Both the position numbers and the translations under genes were made by a program. From positions 1-48,009 of the forward strand of contig CADCVI010000050.1 of the NCBI GenBank assembly GCA_902806105.1: 48,009 nucleotides of DNA, written 5' to 3'. Source of the stretch: an uncultured Rubrobacteraceae bacterium (GTDB taxonomy: Bacteria > Actinomycetota > Rubrobacteria > Rubrobacterales > Rubrobacteraceae). Shown one piece after another: positions 8,956 through 15,903 of the stretch; positions within the stretch are counted from its first letter, which is position 1; each line of letters starts with the position of its first letter. The notes under the pieces are model-generated. The model worked only from the letters and a program-made list of their open reading frames with translations. It did not search any database and was not told the origin of the DNA.

Positions 8956-9079
8956 AAGCCTACTGTTGCCGAACCGGGCACGCAACGTTTCGAAAGAGCC
9001 CCACACCGGATCCCGGGAGTTCGCACTTCCGTGACCCGGCGCCTGACGCCGCACGACGGCGCGCGATCGTATGGGCTTG

Positions 9080-9108
9080 TGGTCATCGTGGCGCTAAATC
9101 ACTAGAAT
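9080..9108 (+). promoter_or_regulatory. Putative promoter of the aminotransferase-serA operon
   Basis: TGGTCA (9080-9085) and TAGAAT (9103-9108) are separated by 17 bp, matching four of six bases each to the vegetative consensus. The predicted start of transcription is near 9115, leaving a leader of about 40 bases before the aminotransferase start. Confidence 0.5.
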
Positions 9109-9156
9109 AGGGGCGTTGCTTAATTTTCTGTGGCACGAGAGGGAGCTTCCCAGATT

Positions 9157-10314
9157 ATGATGAACAAGTATCGTTTGATGTCGCCCGGTCCGACGCCTAT
9201 TCCGCCTGAGGTATCGGCCGCGGGTGCACTGCCCGTCATCCACCACCGGACCGCCGAGTTCAGCGAGGTGTTCACGCGGGTCAACGAGAACTTGAAGCGC
9301 GTCTTCCTGACCGAGAACGACGTCTTCACGTACGCGGCGAGCGGTACGGGGGCGTTCGAGGGGGCCATACAGAACCTCTTCTCGCCGGGGGACAAGGTGC
9401 TCTGTGTCAACAACGGCAACTTCGGCAACCGCTGGGTGAAGATGGCCCAGGCCTTCGGCCTCGTGGTCACGGAGCTCAAGTACGACTGGGGCGTCAAGGC
9501 GGACAACGACGAGGTAGCGGCGGCGCTGGCGGACGACCCGGAGATCAAGGCCGCCGTCTGCGTCCTCTCGGAGACCTCGACCGGCACGGTCAACGATATC
9601 GAGGGCTTCGCGAGGGCCGCCTCGAACGTCGTGACGATCGTGGACGCGGTCTCGGGGCTCGGGGCCTGTACCCTCAGGACGGACGACTGGGGCGTGGACG
9701 TCGTGGTCGCGGGTTCGCAGAAGGCCCTGATGACGCCCCCGGGGTTGAGCTTCATCAGCGTGTCTGAGAGGGCGATGCGGATGCACGCAGACTCCCGGAT
9801 GCCCCGGTACTACTTTGACTGGACGGCGGCGAAGAAGGCTTACGAGAAGGACCCGTCGCAGACGGCGTGGACGCCTGCGGTCAGCTTGATCATCCAGCTC
9901 GACGTCGCGTTGCAGCAGATCCTGGCCGAGGGGGTCGAGGAGGTCTTCAGGCGTCACGTGCTGCTCGGCCGGGCGTCTCGCGAGGGGATCAAGGGTATGG
10001 GCCTCTCGCTCTTCGGGCCGGACGAGGACATGAACTCGGCGGTCACGGCGGCTTGGGTCCCGGACGGCATCGACGGCAAGCAGTTCGTCAAGATGCTGTT
10101 CAGGGAGCATGGCATACAGATCGCGGGCGGCCAGGGCGAGATGACCGGCAGGATCTTCCGGATCGGCCACTGCGGCTACTTCGACTCGTACGACATCATC
10201 GCGACCATCGCCGCCACCGAGCTCGCCCTTGAGGCTCTGGACTACCCGGTTGAGCTCGGACGGGGCGTCGGGGCCGCGCAGCGGGTCTTTTCGAAGAGCG
10301 GGGTGACCGCGTGA
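9157..10314 (+). CDS. Class V aminotransferase, probable phosphoserine aminotransferase
   Basis: A fold-type I PLP enzyme of the alanine-glyoxylate/serine-pyruvate aminotransferase group, 385 residues. The N-terminus LMSPGPTPIPPEV is characteristic, TYAASGTGAFEGA binds the cofactor phosphate, VDAVSGLGA holds the PLP-nitrogen aspartate, and the Schiff-base lysine is Lys189 in AGSQKALMTPPG. The start is the first of two adjacent ATGs behind GAGAGGGAG; a GTG nine codons upstream lacks a site. Its stop overlaps the serA start by four bases (GTGA), so the pair is translationally coupled. By context it probably converts phosphohydroxypyruvate to phosphoserine, replacing a classical SerC; by sequence alone alanine-glyoxylate or serine-glyoxylate transamination is equally possible. 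Confidence 0.9.
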   Translation: MMNKYRLMSPGPTPIPPEVSAAGALPVIHHRTAEFSEVFTRVNENLKRVFLTENDVFTYAASGTGAFEGAIQNLFSPGDKVLCVNNGNFGNRWVKMAQAFGLVVTELKYDWGVKADNDEVAAALADDPEIKAAVCVLSETSTGTVNDIEGFARAASNVVTIVDAVSGLGACTLRTDDWGVDVVVAGSQKALMTPPGLSFISVSERAMRMHADSRMPRYYFDWTAAKKAYEKDPSQTAWTPAVSLIIQLDVALQQILAEGVEEVFRRHVLLGRASREGIKGMGLSLFGPDEDMNSAVTAAWVPDGIDGKQFVKMLFREHGIQIAGGQGEMTGRIFRIGHCGYFDSYDIIATIAATELALEALDYPVELGRGVGAAQRVFSKSGVTA

Positions 10315-11900
10315 GGAAGATCCTCATCACCGAGGCTCTCGCCGAGAGCGGGGTCGAGCTTCTCAGGCGGGAGTTCGAGGTCGACGTGGTCCTGGGCCTC
10401 TCGCCGGAGGAGCTTCTGGAGAAGATCGGCGGGTACCACGGGCTGATCATCCGGAGCGCGACGCAAGTTACCGCCGAGGTCATCGAGAGGGCGGATAACC
10501 TCAAGGCGATCGGCAGGGCCGGGATAGGCGTCGACAACATCGACATAGAGGCGGCGACGAAGCGCGGGATCATCGTCGCCAACGCCCCGGAGAGCAACAC
10601 GATCGCGGCGGCGGAGCAGACGCTCGGGCTGATGCTCGCGGTCGCCCGGCGCATCCCCGTGGCCGACGCCTCCCTGAAGGGCGGCGAGTGGAAGCGGAGC
10701 GCCTTCAAGGGGGTCGAGGTCTCGGAGAAGACGCTCGGGCTGATAGGGCTCGGGCACGTCGGCGCCATCGTGGCGCGGGGCGCCCTGGGCATGGGCATGC
10801 GGGTCCTCGCGTACGACCCCTACATCTCCGAGGACCGGATGCGCGCGATGAACGTTGCCCGCGCCGGGAGCGTCGCCGAGGTACTCGAGAGCTCGGACTT
10901 CGTCTCCTTGCACGTGCCGCGCACGCCGCAGACGATGAACATGATCGACGCCGACGCCCTCGAAAGGATGAGGACCTCGGCCTACCTCATCAACGTGGCG
11001 CGCGGCGGTATCGTGGACGAGACGGCGCTGTACAACGCGCTGAAGGGCGGCGTGATCGCCGGTGCAGCCCTCGACGTCTTCAAGGAGGAGCCGACGACGG
11101 AATCCCCGCTCTTCGGTCTCTCCAACGTCGTCGTCACGCCGCACCTCGGGGCGAGCACGGTCGAGGCCCAGGACCGGGCGGGGGTAACCGCGGCCGAGCA
11201 GGTCGGGATCGCGCTGCGCGGCCTCGTCCCAACCAACGCCCTCAACGCCCCCGTCCCGGCCGGCGAGGGGGCCGAGTTCGTGGCGCAGTTCGCGGGGCTG
11301 TGCGAGGCCCTCGGCGGGTTGCTCCACCAGCTCACGGACAGGCCCGGGAACGCGTTGCGGATAGAGTACCGGGGGGAGGTTGCCAACTTCGACACGCGCC
11401 TGCTCGACGTCTCGGCGCAGAAGGGTCTGCTCTCCAGGATGGTGCACGAGCCGCTGAACTTCGTGAACACGCCCGTGCTCGCGAAGGAGAGGGGCTTCAA
11501 GATCGAGACCTCGCGCTCCTCGGAGTCCTCGGACTTCACGAGCCTGGTGACGATCAAGCTGCCCTCCGCCGAGAACGGCGGCGAGAGCGTCGTCAGCGGG
11601 ACGCTCGTGGGGCCGAGGATGCGGCCCCGGATCGTGGACATCCTCGGGTACACGATGGATATAGAGCCCGAGAAGCACATGCTCTTCATCCGCAACGAGG
11701 ACCAGCCCGGCATGATCGGGCGCATCGGCGCCGTCCTCGGTGATCACCGGATCAACATCGGCAACATGGCCGTCGGGCGCGGCGAACCCGGCACCCGCGC
11801 CGCCATGACGATCACCGTCGACGAGCCCGTCCCCGACGAGGTCCTGCAAGAGCTGCTATCCATCCCGGGCTTCAACGAAGCCCGCGCGATAACCCTCTAG
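10311..11900 (+). CDS. serA: D-3-phosphoglycerate dehydrogenase
   Basis: SerA oxidises 3-phosphoglycerate to phosphohydroxypyruvate, the first step of serine and glycine synthesis. The 529 residues match the long type: a substrate/NAD domain with GRAGIGVDNID, the nucleotide loop LGLIGLGHVGAIVA, catalytic Arg in NVARGGIVDE, Glu in FKEEPT and His in PHLGAST; an intervening allosteric domain (about 315-450); and a C-terminal ACT domain beginning HMLFIRNEDQPGMIGRIG that senses serine in relatives. It starts with GTG overlapping the upstream stop. Glycine derived from this route could feed the betaine genes 15 kb away. Confidence 0.97.
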   Translation: MRKILITEALAESGVELLRREFEVDVVLGLSPEELLEKIGGYHGLIIRSATQVTAEVIERADNLKAIGRAGIGVDNIDIEAATKRGIIVANAPESNTIAAAEQTLGLMLAVARRIPVADASLKGGEWKRSAFKGVEVSEKTLGLIGLGHVGAIVARGALGMGMRVLAYDPYISEDRMRAMNVARAGSVAEVLESSDFVSLHVPRTPQTMNMIDADALERMRTSAYLINVARGGIVDETALYNALKGGVIAGAALDVFKEEPTTESPLFGLSNVVVTPHLGASTVEAQDRAGVTAAEQVGIALRGLVPTNALNAPVPAGEGAEFVAQFAGLCEALGGLLHQLTDRPGNALRIEYRGEVANFDTRLLDVSAQKGLLSRMVHEPLNFVNTPVLAKERGFKIETSRSSESSDFTSLVTIKLPSAENGGESVVSGTLVGPRMRPRIVDILGYTMDIEPEKHMLFIRNEDQPGMIGRIGAVLGDHRINIGNMAVGRGEPGTRAAMTITVDEPVPDEVLQELLSIPGFNEARAITL

Positions 11901-11905
11901 CCTGT

Positions 11906-12121
11906 ATGTCTAAGGGCTTGGACGACATACTGAACAGATACCGGCGCTACGGTCCTATCTTCAAGCCCGGCGACAAGGCCCCGGTGAGCGGCACCTACCT
12001 CTGCGACCGGGGGACCATGCTCCCCCCGGTCCGCGTCCAACTGACGAAGGGCGAGGCGTTCCCCGAGGCCGACGGCATGGGCCCCCACTCCCGCTGGCGC
12101 GAGACCAACATACAGTCGTAG
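11906..12121 (+). CDS. YjzC-like small protein
   Basis: A 71-residue protein five bases after the serA stop, so very likely the last gene of that operon. The central FKPGDKAPVSGTYLCDRG and later QLTKGEAFPEADG resemble the YjzC family of small beta-rich proteins (F-x-PG-x-x-AP-x-SG-x-Y). Members have no defined function. A single cysteine is present, so a metal site is not suggested. The coding frame ends just before a strong terminator hairpin, consistent with a real gene. Confidence 0.7.
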   Translation: MSKGLDDILNRYRRYGPIFKPGDKAPVSGTYLCDRGTMLPPVRVQLTKGEAFPEADGMGPHSRWRETNIQS

Positions 12122-12136
12122 GGGCGGGGCCTCGTA

Positions 12137-12181
12137 CCGGGGCCGGGACACGGGATATGTTTATCCGTGTCCCGGCCCCGG
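12137..12181. terminator. 17-bp perfect hairpin, bidirectional terminator candidate
   Basis: Perfect 17-bp inverted repeat, left arm 12137-12153 and right arm 12165-12181, with an 11-base A/T-rich loop. It separates the convergent serA operon and esterase gene. There is no T-tract on either strand, so termination would rely on stem strength alone, as is common in high-GC actinobacteria. Confidence 0.75.
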
Positions 12182-12235
12182 CGTGGTGGTGGCACCGGTG
12201 GGGTTAGCGGATTGTCTAGGTTGCGAGGCCCGCGC

Positions 12236-12988
12236 CTAGCCCCCGTGTTCGTGGATAAAGCGGATCGTGCGTTCGGCGATGAGTTCCTTGTCGTTGTCCA
12301 GGGTGGCGACGTGGTAGGAGTTCTCCAGGCGGACGAGTTCCTTGTCGGTGCTGCCGAGCCTTTCGAGGATGTATGGGCCGTTCTCCGGCGGGACGACGTG
12401 GTCCTCGAGGGACTGGAGGACGAGGACGGGGGCCGTGATGGCGGGGAGGAGGTCGTCGGTGACGCGCATGGCGGCCATGAACTCCTTGAGGGGCGGCACG
12501 GGGACCTCCGGGTAGACCAGCTCTTCTACGCCGGGTGCTTTTATGTCCGAGCCCACGCCGGGGACGCTCGGGGGGGCTGCGGGGTCGAAGACGAGGCGGG
12601 CGAGGTCGGGGTTGGCGAGGTACAAGCAGGCGTTGATGGGGACGGCGCCCTTTATGAGGTCCGGGCGCGTGCCGGCGAAGTAGAGCGAGAACATCCCTCC
12701 CATGGAGAGGCCGGCGATGAACACGTTCTCGCAGCGGCCTTCAAGCCAGGCGAGGTCTTCTTCTATCGAGGAGATCCAGCCCCGAGCCGTGCTCCTCGCG
12801 TGGTCGTCCATCGTCGTCCCGTGCCCGGCGAGCCTCGGACCCGCCACGGTAAAGCCCTCGGCCGCCAGGGCTTCTCCCAGCGGCCTCACGCTCTGCGTCG
12901 TGCCGGTGAAGCCGTGCGAGACGAGGACGCCCGTCCCGTTCCCCTCCATGCGGAATGGCTCCGCCCCGGCCATGATCTGCTGTTCCAC
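12236..12988 (-). CDS. Carboxylesterase/monoacylglycerol lipase-like alpha/beta hydrolase
   Basis: A 250-residue serine hydrolase similar to Est30-type carboxylesterases. Oxyanion motif HGFTGTTQSVRPL, nucleophile elbow GLSMGG, acid Asp in LQSLEDHVVPP, and catalytic His in NSYHVATLD are all present, so the enzyme should be active on short or medium acyl esters. I place the start at the GTG behind GGGGAG (six-base spacing); an ATG five codons downstream is an alternative. No signal peptide, so cytoplasmic. It is divergent from the DUF4230 gene, whose TAGAAT box lies in the shared gap. Confidence 0.9.
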   Translation of the reverse strand: MEQQIMAGAEPFRMEGNGTGVLVSHGFTGTTQSVRPLGEALAAEGFTVAGPRLAGHGTTMDDHARSTARGWISSIEEDLAWLEGRCENVFIAGLSMGGMFSLYFAGTRPDLIKGAVPINACLYLANPDLARLVFDPAAPPSVPGVGSDIKAPGVEELVYPEVPVPPLKEFMAAMRVTDDLLPAITAPVLVLQSLEDHVVPPENGPYILERLGSTDKELVRLENSYHVATLDNDKELIAERTIRFIHEHGG

Positions 12989-13100
12989 CCTTCGCTCCCC
13001 TCTGTGGTTCCCTACGAGGTGGGCATTATATGGGTGCCGCCGTTCTGCGGGGCCGGGCGGTAGAATCAGCGGCGGCTCTTTACGGAACCGGGAGGGTTTT

Positions 13101-13742
13101 ATGGGCAAGGGTAGGGGCGGGGGGCTCGGTACTACGCTGGTCCTGGCGTTGCTGCTAGTGCTGGTGTCGGTGGGCGTCGGGGTCGGGATCGGCCGGGCTA
13201 CCTTTCTGGGGAACTTGCCGGTCGTGGGACCGTTGCTGTTCGAGGAGAGGCCGGCGCGCACGACGGCCGGTCCGACCGTGGTGGAGGGGATACAGGACCT
13301 CGACCGCCTCGCGACGGTGCGCTGGACCGAGTCCGTGCCCGTCACCCGCGAGAGCGGCGGGACGGGTCTCGAACGGTTCTTCTCCGGCGAGAAGGTGCTG
13401 CTTATAGCCTCCGGCGACGTCGAGGCCGGGGTAGACCTCGCGCGCATCGGCGAAGACGACGTGCAGGTCGAGGGCGACGCCGTAACCATCCGGCTGCCCG
13501 AGCCCGAGGTCCTCTCCGCGAGCCTCGACGAGAGGGAAACCAGGATCTACGACCGGGACTTCAGCCCTCTGAACCTGCGCCCCGACGACGAGCTGGTCGA
13601 GGAGGCAAGGAGGGAGGCGGTCGGGCGGATCGAGGCCGCCGCCCGCGAGAACGGTATCCTGGAACAGGCGGAGCGCAACGCCGAGGAGAGCATCCGCGCC
13701 TTCGCCACCACGCTGGGCTTCGAAGAGGTGCGGTTCCGGTAG
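13101..13742 (+). CDS. DUF4230 membrane-anchored protein
   Basis: A 213-residue protein with one N-terminal membrane helix (about residues 10-31) and an extracytoplasmic DUF4230 domain, recognisable from GPTVVEGIQDLDRLATVRWTE, then VLLIASGDVEAGVDL and the later DVQVEGDAVTIRLPEPEVL. The C-terminal half is a long charged helix ending in FGFEEV-type sequence, as in SPFH-like or secreted relatives. The role of DUF4230 is unknown. ATG follows GGGAGGG at four bases, and a TAGAAT -10 box is at 13060-13065. Confidence 0.85.
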   Translation: MGKGRGGGLGTTLVLALLLVLVSVGVGVGIGRATFLGNLPVVGPLLFEERPARTTAGPTVVEGIQDLDRLATVRWTESVPVTRESGGTGLERFFSGEKVLLIASGDVEAGVDLARIGEDDVQVEGDAVTIRLPEPEVLSASLDERETRIYDRDFSPLNLRPDDELVEEARREAVGRIEAAARENGILEQAERNAEESIRAFATTLGFEEVRFR

Positions 13743-13878
13743 GCCTCGGTTTGGTTCTTGTAAGGACCGGTGGGCGGACGAGCCCGGCCGGCAAACTTCC
13801 TCCGACGGTCCTGCGGTGATCCGGGCGTGCATGGTCCTCCGTAATACGCTCGACCGTAGATTTAATATGGAGGTAACC

Positions 13879-14625
13879 GTGGCCGGGCAGCAAGGAACCT
13901 TGGACGGAGAGCGTCTTCGTCCCGAGACGAGCAGGGGACATTACGCGCTGGAGGTCGCCGGGATAGCGGCGTTCTTCGTGCTCGCCGTCCTGATGAGCGT
14001 CGAGATTTATCGGGGTATCGCGTCGCACGGGTACGCGTGGCTGCTGCCGATCCTCGCCGTCGCGGCTTATCTGGTGGCGGATTTTGTCTCCGGCTTCGTC
14101 CACTTTCTGGCGGACAACTTCGGGTCTTCCGAGACGCCGCTTATCGGTAGGGGGTTTATAGACGCCTTCCGCGAGCACCACGTCGACCCCAAGGGCATCA
14201 CCACGCACGACTTTGTGGATACCAACGGCAACAACAGCCTGGTGAGCCTCCCGTTCATGCTCCTGGTCTGGCTCGCCGTGCCCGTCGCGACGACGGCCGC
14301 CGGGGCCCTCTTCGGGGCCTTCTCCCTCATGCTCTGCCTCGGCGTGTTCCTGACGAACCAGTTCCACAAGTGGGCGCATCTGGAGAACCCGCCGCGCGTG
14401 GCAGCCTGGCTCCAGGATCGCGGTCTGATCCTCTCGCAGCAGCACCACGACGTCCACCACGCGAGCCCCTACGACACCTACTACTGCATCACCGTGGGCG
14501 TCTGGAACCCGCTGCTCGACCGGACCATGTTCTTCGAGCGGACCGAGCGCCTCATTCGGCGCGTCATCCCGGGCACCGACCCCCGCCTGCGCGTCGAGCG
14601 GGACGGTAGCCTCAACGGGCGGTAG
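13879..14625 (+). CDS. CarF/TMEM189 (Kua) family lipid desaturase-like protein
   Basis: A 248-residue integral membrane protein of the Kua/TMEM189/CarF family, whose characterised members (human PEDS1, Myxococcus CarF) introduce the vinyl-ether bond of plasmalogens. The histidine set expected for a di-iron desaturase is complete: His75 (FVHFLAD), His100-101 (REHHVDP), His110 (THDF), His163 and His167 (FHKWAH), His189-190 and His193-194 (QQHHDVHH). Membrane segments lie at about 25-45, 52-78, 120-140 and 143-160. I chose the GTG behind a perfect GGAGG (five-base spacing); longer starts exist upstream without a site. Inferred role: making plasmalogen from an ether phospholipid; a plant FAD4-like acyl desaturation is the alternative. 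Confidence 0.85.
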   Translation: MAGQQGTLDGERLRPETSRGHYALEVAGIAAFFVLAVLMSVEIYRGIASHGYAWLLPILAVAAYLVADFVSGFVHFLADNFGSSETPLIGRGFIDAFREHHVDPKGITTHDFVDTNGNNSLVSLPFMLLVWLAVPVATTAAGALFGAFSLMLCLGVFLTNQFHKWAHLENPPRVAAWLQDRGLILSQQHHDVHHASPYDTYYCITVGVWNPLLDRTMFFERTERLIRRVIPGTDPRLRVERDGSLNGR

Positions 14626-14728
14626 GGGATCCCGCCGCGCGGCATCCCTTCGGGTTACCGCCACGGCGTGAGGGGTAGGACCCGGGCGTTGGAGAAGCGT
14701 GAGGTTCGTCCGTTTGTGGGAGGTCGTT

Positions 14729-15682
14729 ATGAAGGTCGGATATTTCTTGTCCTGCGAGGAGTACGGTCCTCTGGAGCTTCTGGAGCAGGCCCGGATGGCC
14801 GAGGAGGCCGGGTTCGAAGCGCTCTGGATCTCCGACCACTACCACCCCTGGAACGACGAGCAGGGAGAGAGCCCGTTCGTGTGGAGCGTGATCGGGGGCC
14901 TCTCCCAGGTTACGTCCCGAATCCCCGTCTACACCGCCGTCACCTGCCCGACGATACGCATACACCCGGCGATCATAGCCCAGGCCGCGGCGACCTCGGC
15001 GGCGATGCTGCCCGGACGATTCGGCCTCGGCGTCGGCTCCGGCGAGGCCCTGAACGAGCACATCTTCGGCGACGCCTGGCCCTCGACCGACGTGCGCCTC
15101 GAGATGCTGGAGGAGGCCGTCGAGATCATACGCCTCCTCTGGGAGGGCGGCACGCACAGCTACGACGGACGACACTACGCCGTCGAGAACGCCAGGATCT
15201 ACACCCTCCCCGACGAGCCACCGCCCATCCTCGTCTCCGGCTTCGGCCCGAAGGCTACCCAGATCGCCGGCAGGATCGGGGACGGCTACATGAACGTCGC
15301 CCCGGACGCCGACCTCCTGAACCTCTTCCGCTCCTCCGGCGGCGGCGAAAAGCCCGCCCACGGCGCCTTCAAGGTCTGCTACGGCGAGGACGAAGCCGAG
15401 CGCCGGAAGACCGCTCATAGGATATGGCCGAACGAGGGCCTGCCGGGCGAGCTCGCCCAGGTACTGCCCACGCCCCGCCACTTCGAGCAGGCCACCCAAC
15501 TCGTCACGGAAGACATGATCGCCGAGGCAATCCCCTGCGGACCCGACCCCGAGCCGCACCGCGAGACCATCCGCCAGTACGAAGGGGCCGGCTACGACGA
15601 GGTGTACGTGCAGCAGATCGGGGGCAACACGAAAGCCTTCTTCGAGCTTTACGGTAAGGAGATCCTGCCGGAGTTCCGCTGA
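14729..15682 (+). CDS. LLM-class (F420-type) oxidoreductase
   Basis: A 317-residue TIM-barrel flavin/F420 enzyme of the luciferase-like monooxygenase class. MKVGYFLSCEE and LWISDHYHPW near the start, LPGRFGLGVGSGEALNEH in the middle, and VSGFGPKATQIAGRIGDGY later match the F420-dependent glucose-6-phosphate dehydrogenase group of actinobacteria. The SGEALNEH element is typical of F420-dependent members. Sugar phosphate oxidation is plausible but the substrate is not certain. ATG follows GGGAGG at five bases. It is 103 bp after the CarF-like gene on the same strand. Confidence 0.88.
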   Translation: MKVGYFLSCEEYGPLELLEQARMAEEAGFEALWISDHYHPWNDEQGESPFVWSVIGGLSQVTSRIPVYTAVTCPTIRIHPAIIAQAAATSAAMLPGRFGLGVGSGEALNEHIFGDAWPSTDVRLEMLEEAVEIIRLLWEGGTHSYDGRHYAVENARIYTLPDEPPPILVSGFGPKATQIAGRIGDGYMNVAPDADLLNLFRSSGGGEKPAHGAFKVCYGEDEAERRKTAHRIWPNEGLPGELAQVLPTPRHFEQATQLVTEDMIAEAIPCGPDPEPHRETIRQYEGAGYDEVYVQQIGGNTKAFFELYGKEILPEFR

Positions 15683-15697
15683 GCACCGCTGGCACCT

Positions 15698-15768
15698 CGG
15701 ACCCTGCGCGAGGGCGCGTCTCCCCCGCGACCATCCGATCCCCCGAGAAACAAGCGACGAAGGGTCCG
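15698..15768. other. Intergenic region with distant inverted repeat
   Basis: The 221 bp between the LLM gene and the PPDK-like gene (convergent) hold no convincing coding frame. CGGACCCT at 15698-15705 is matched by AGGGTCCG at 15761-15768, an 8-bp arm pair enclosing 55 bases; it may be part of a terminator structure. Confidence 0.25.
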
Positions 15769-15903
15769 AAGCCGCAGGTTTAGCGGCAGGACATCCGGCA
15801 TCCCGCCGGGGCGTTTGGCAAGCCGTTCGGAAAGCACAGCTCTGCCGGGCGAGAACGCGCTCGGCGTTCGCGGGGCGCCCCTTGCGGCGACGCCCGAGCC
15901 GCG

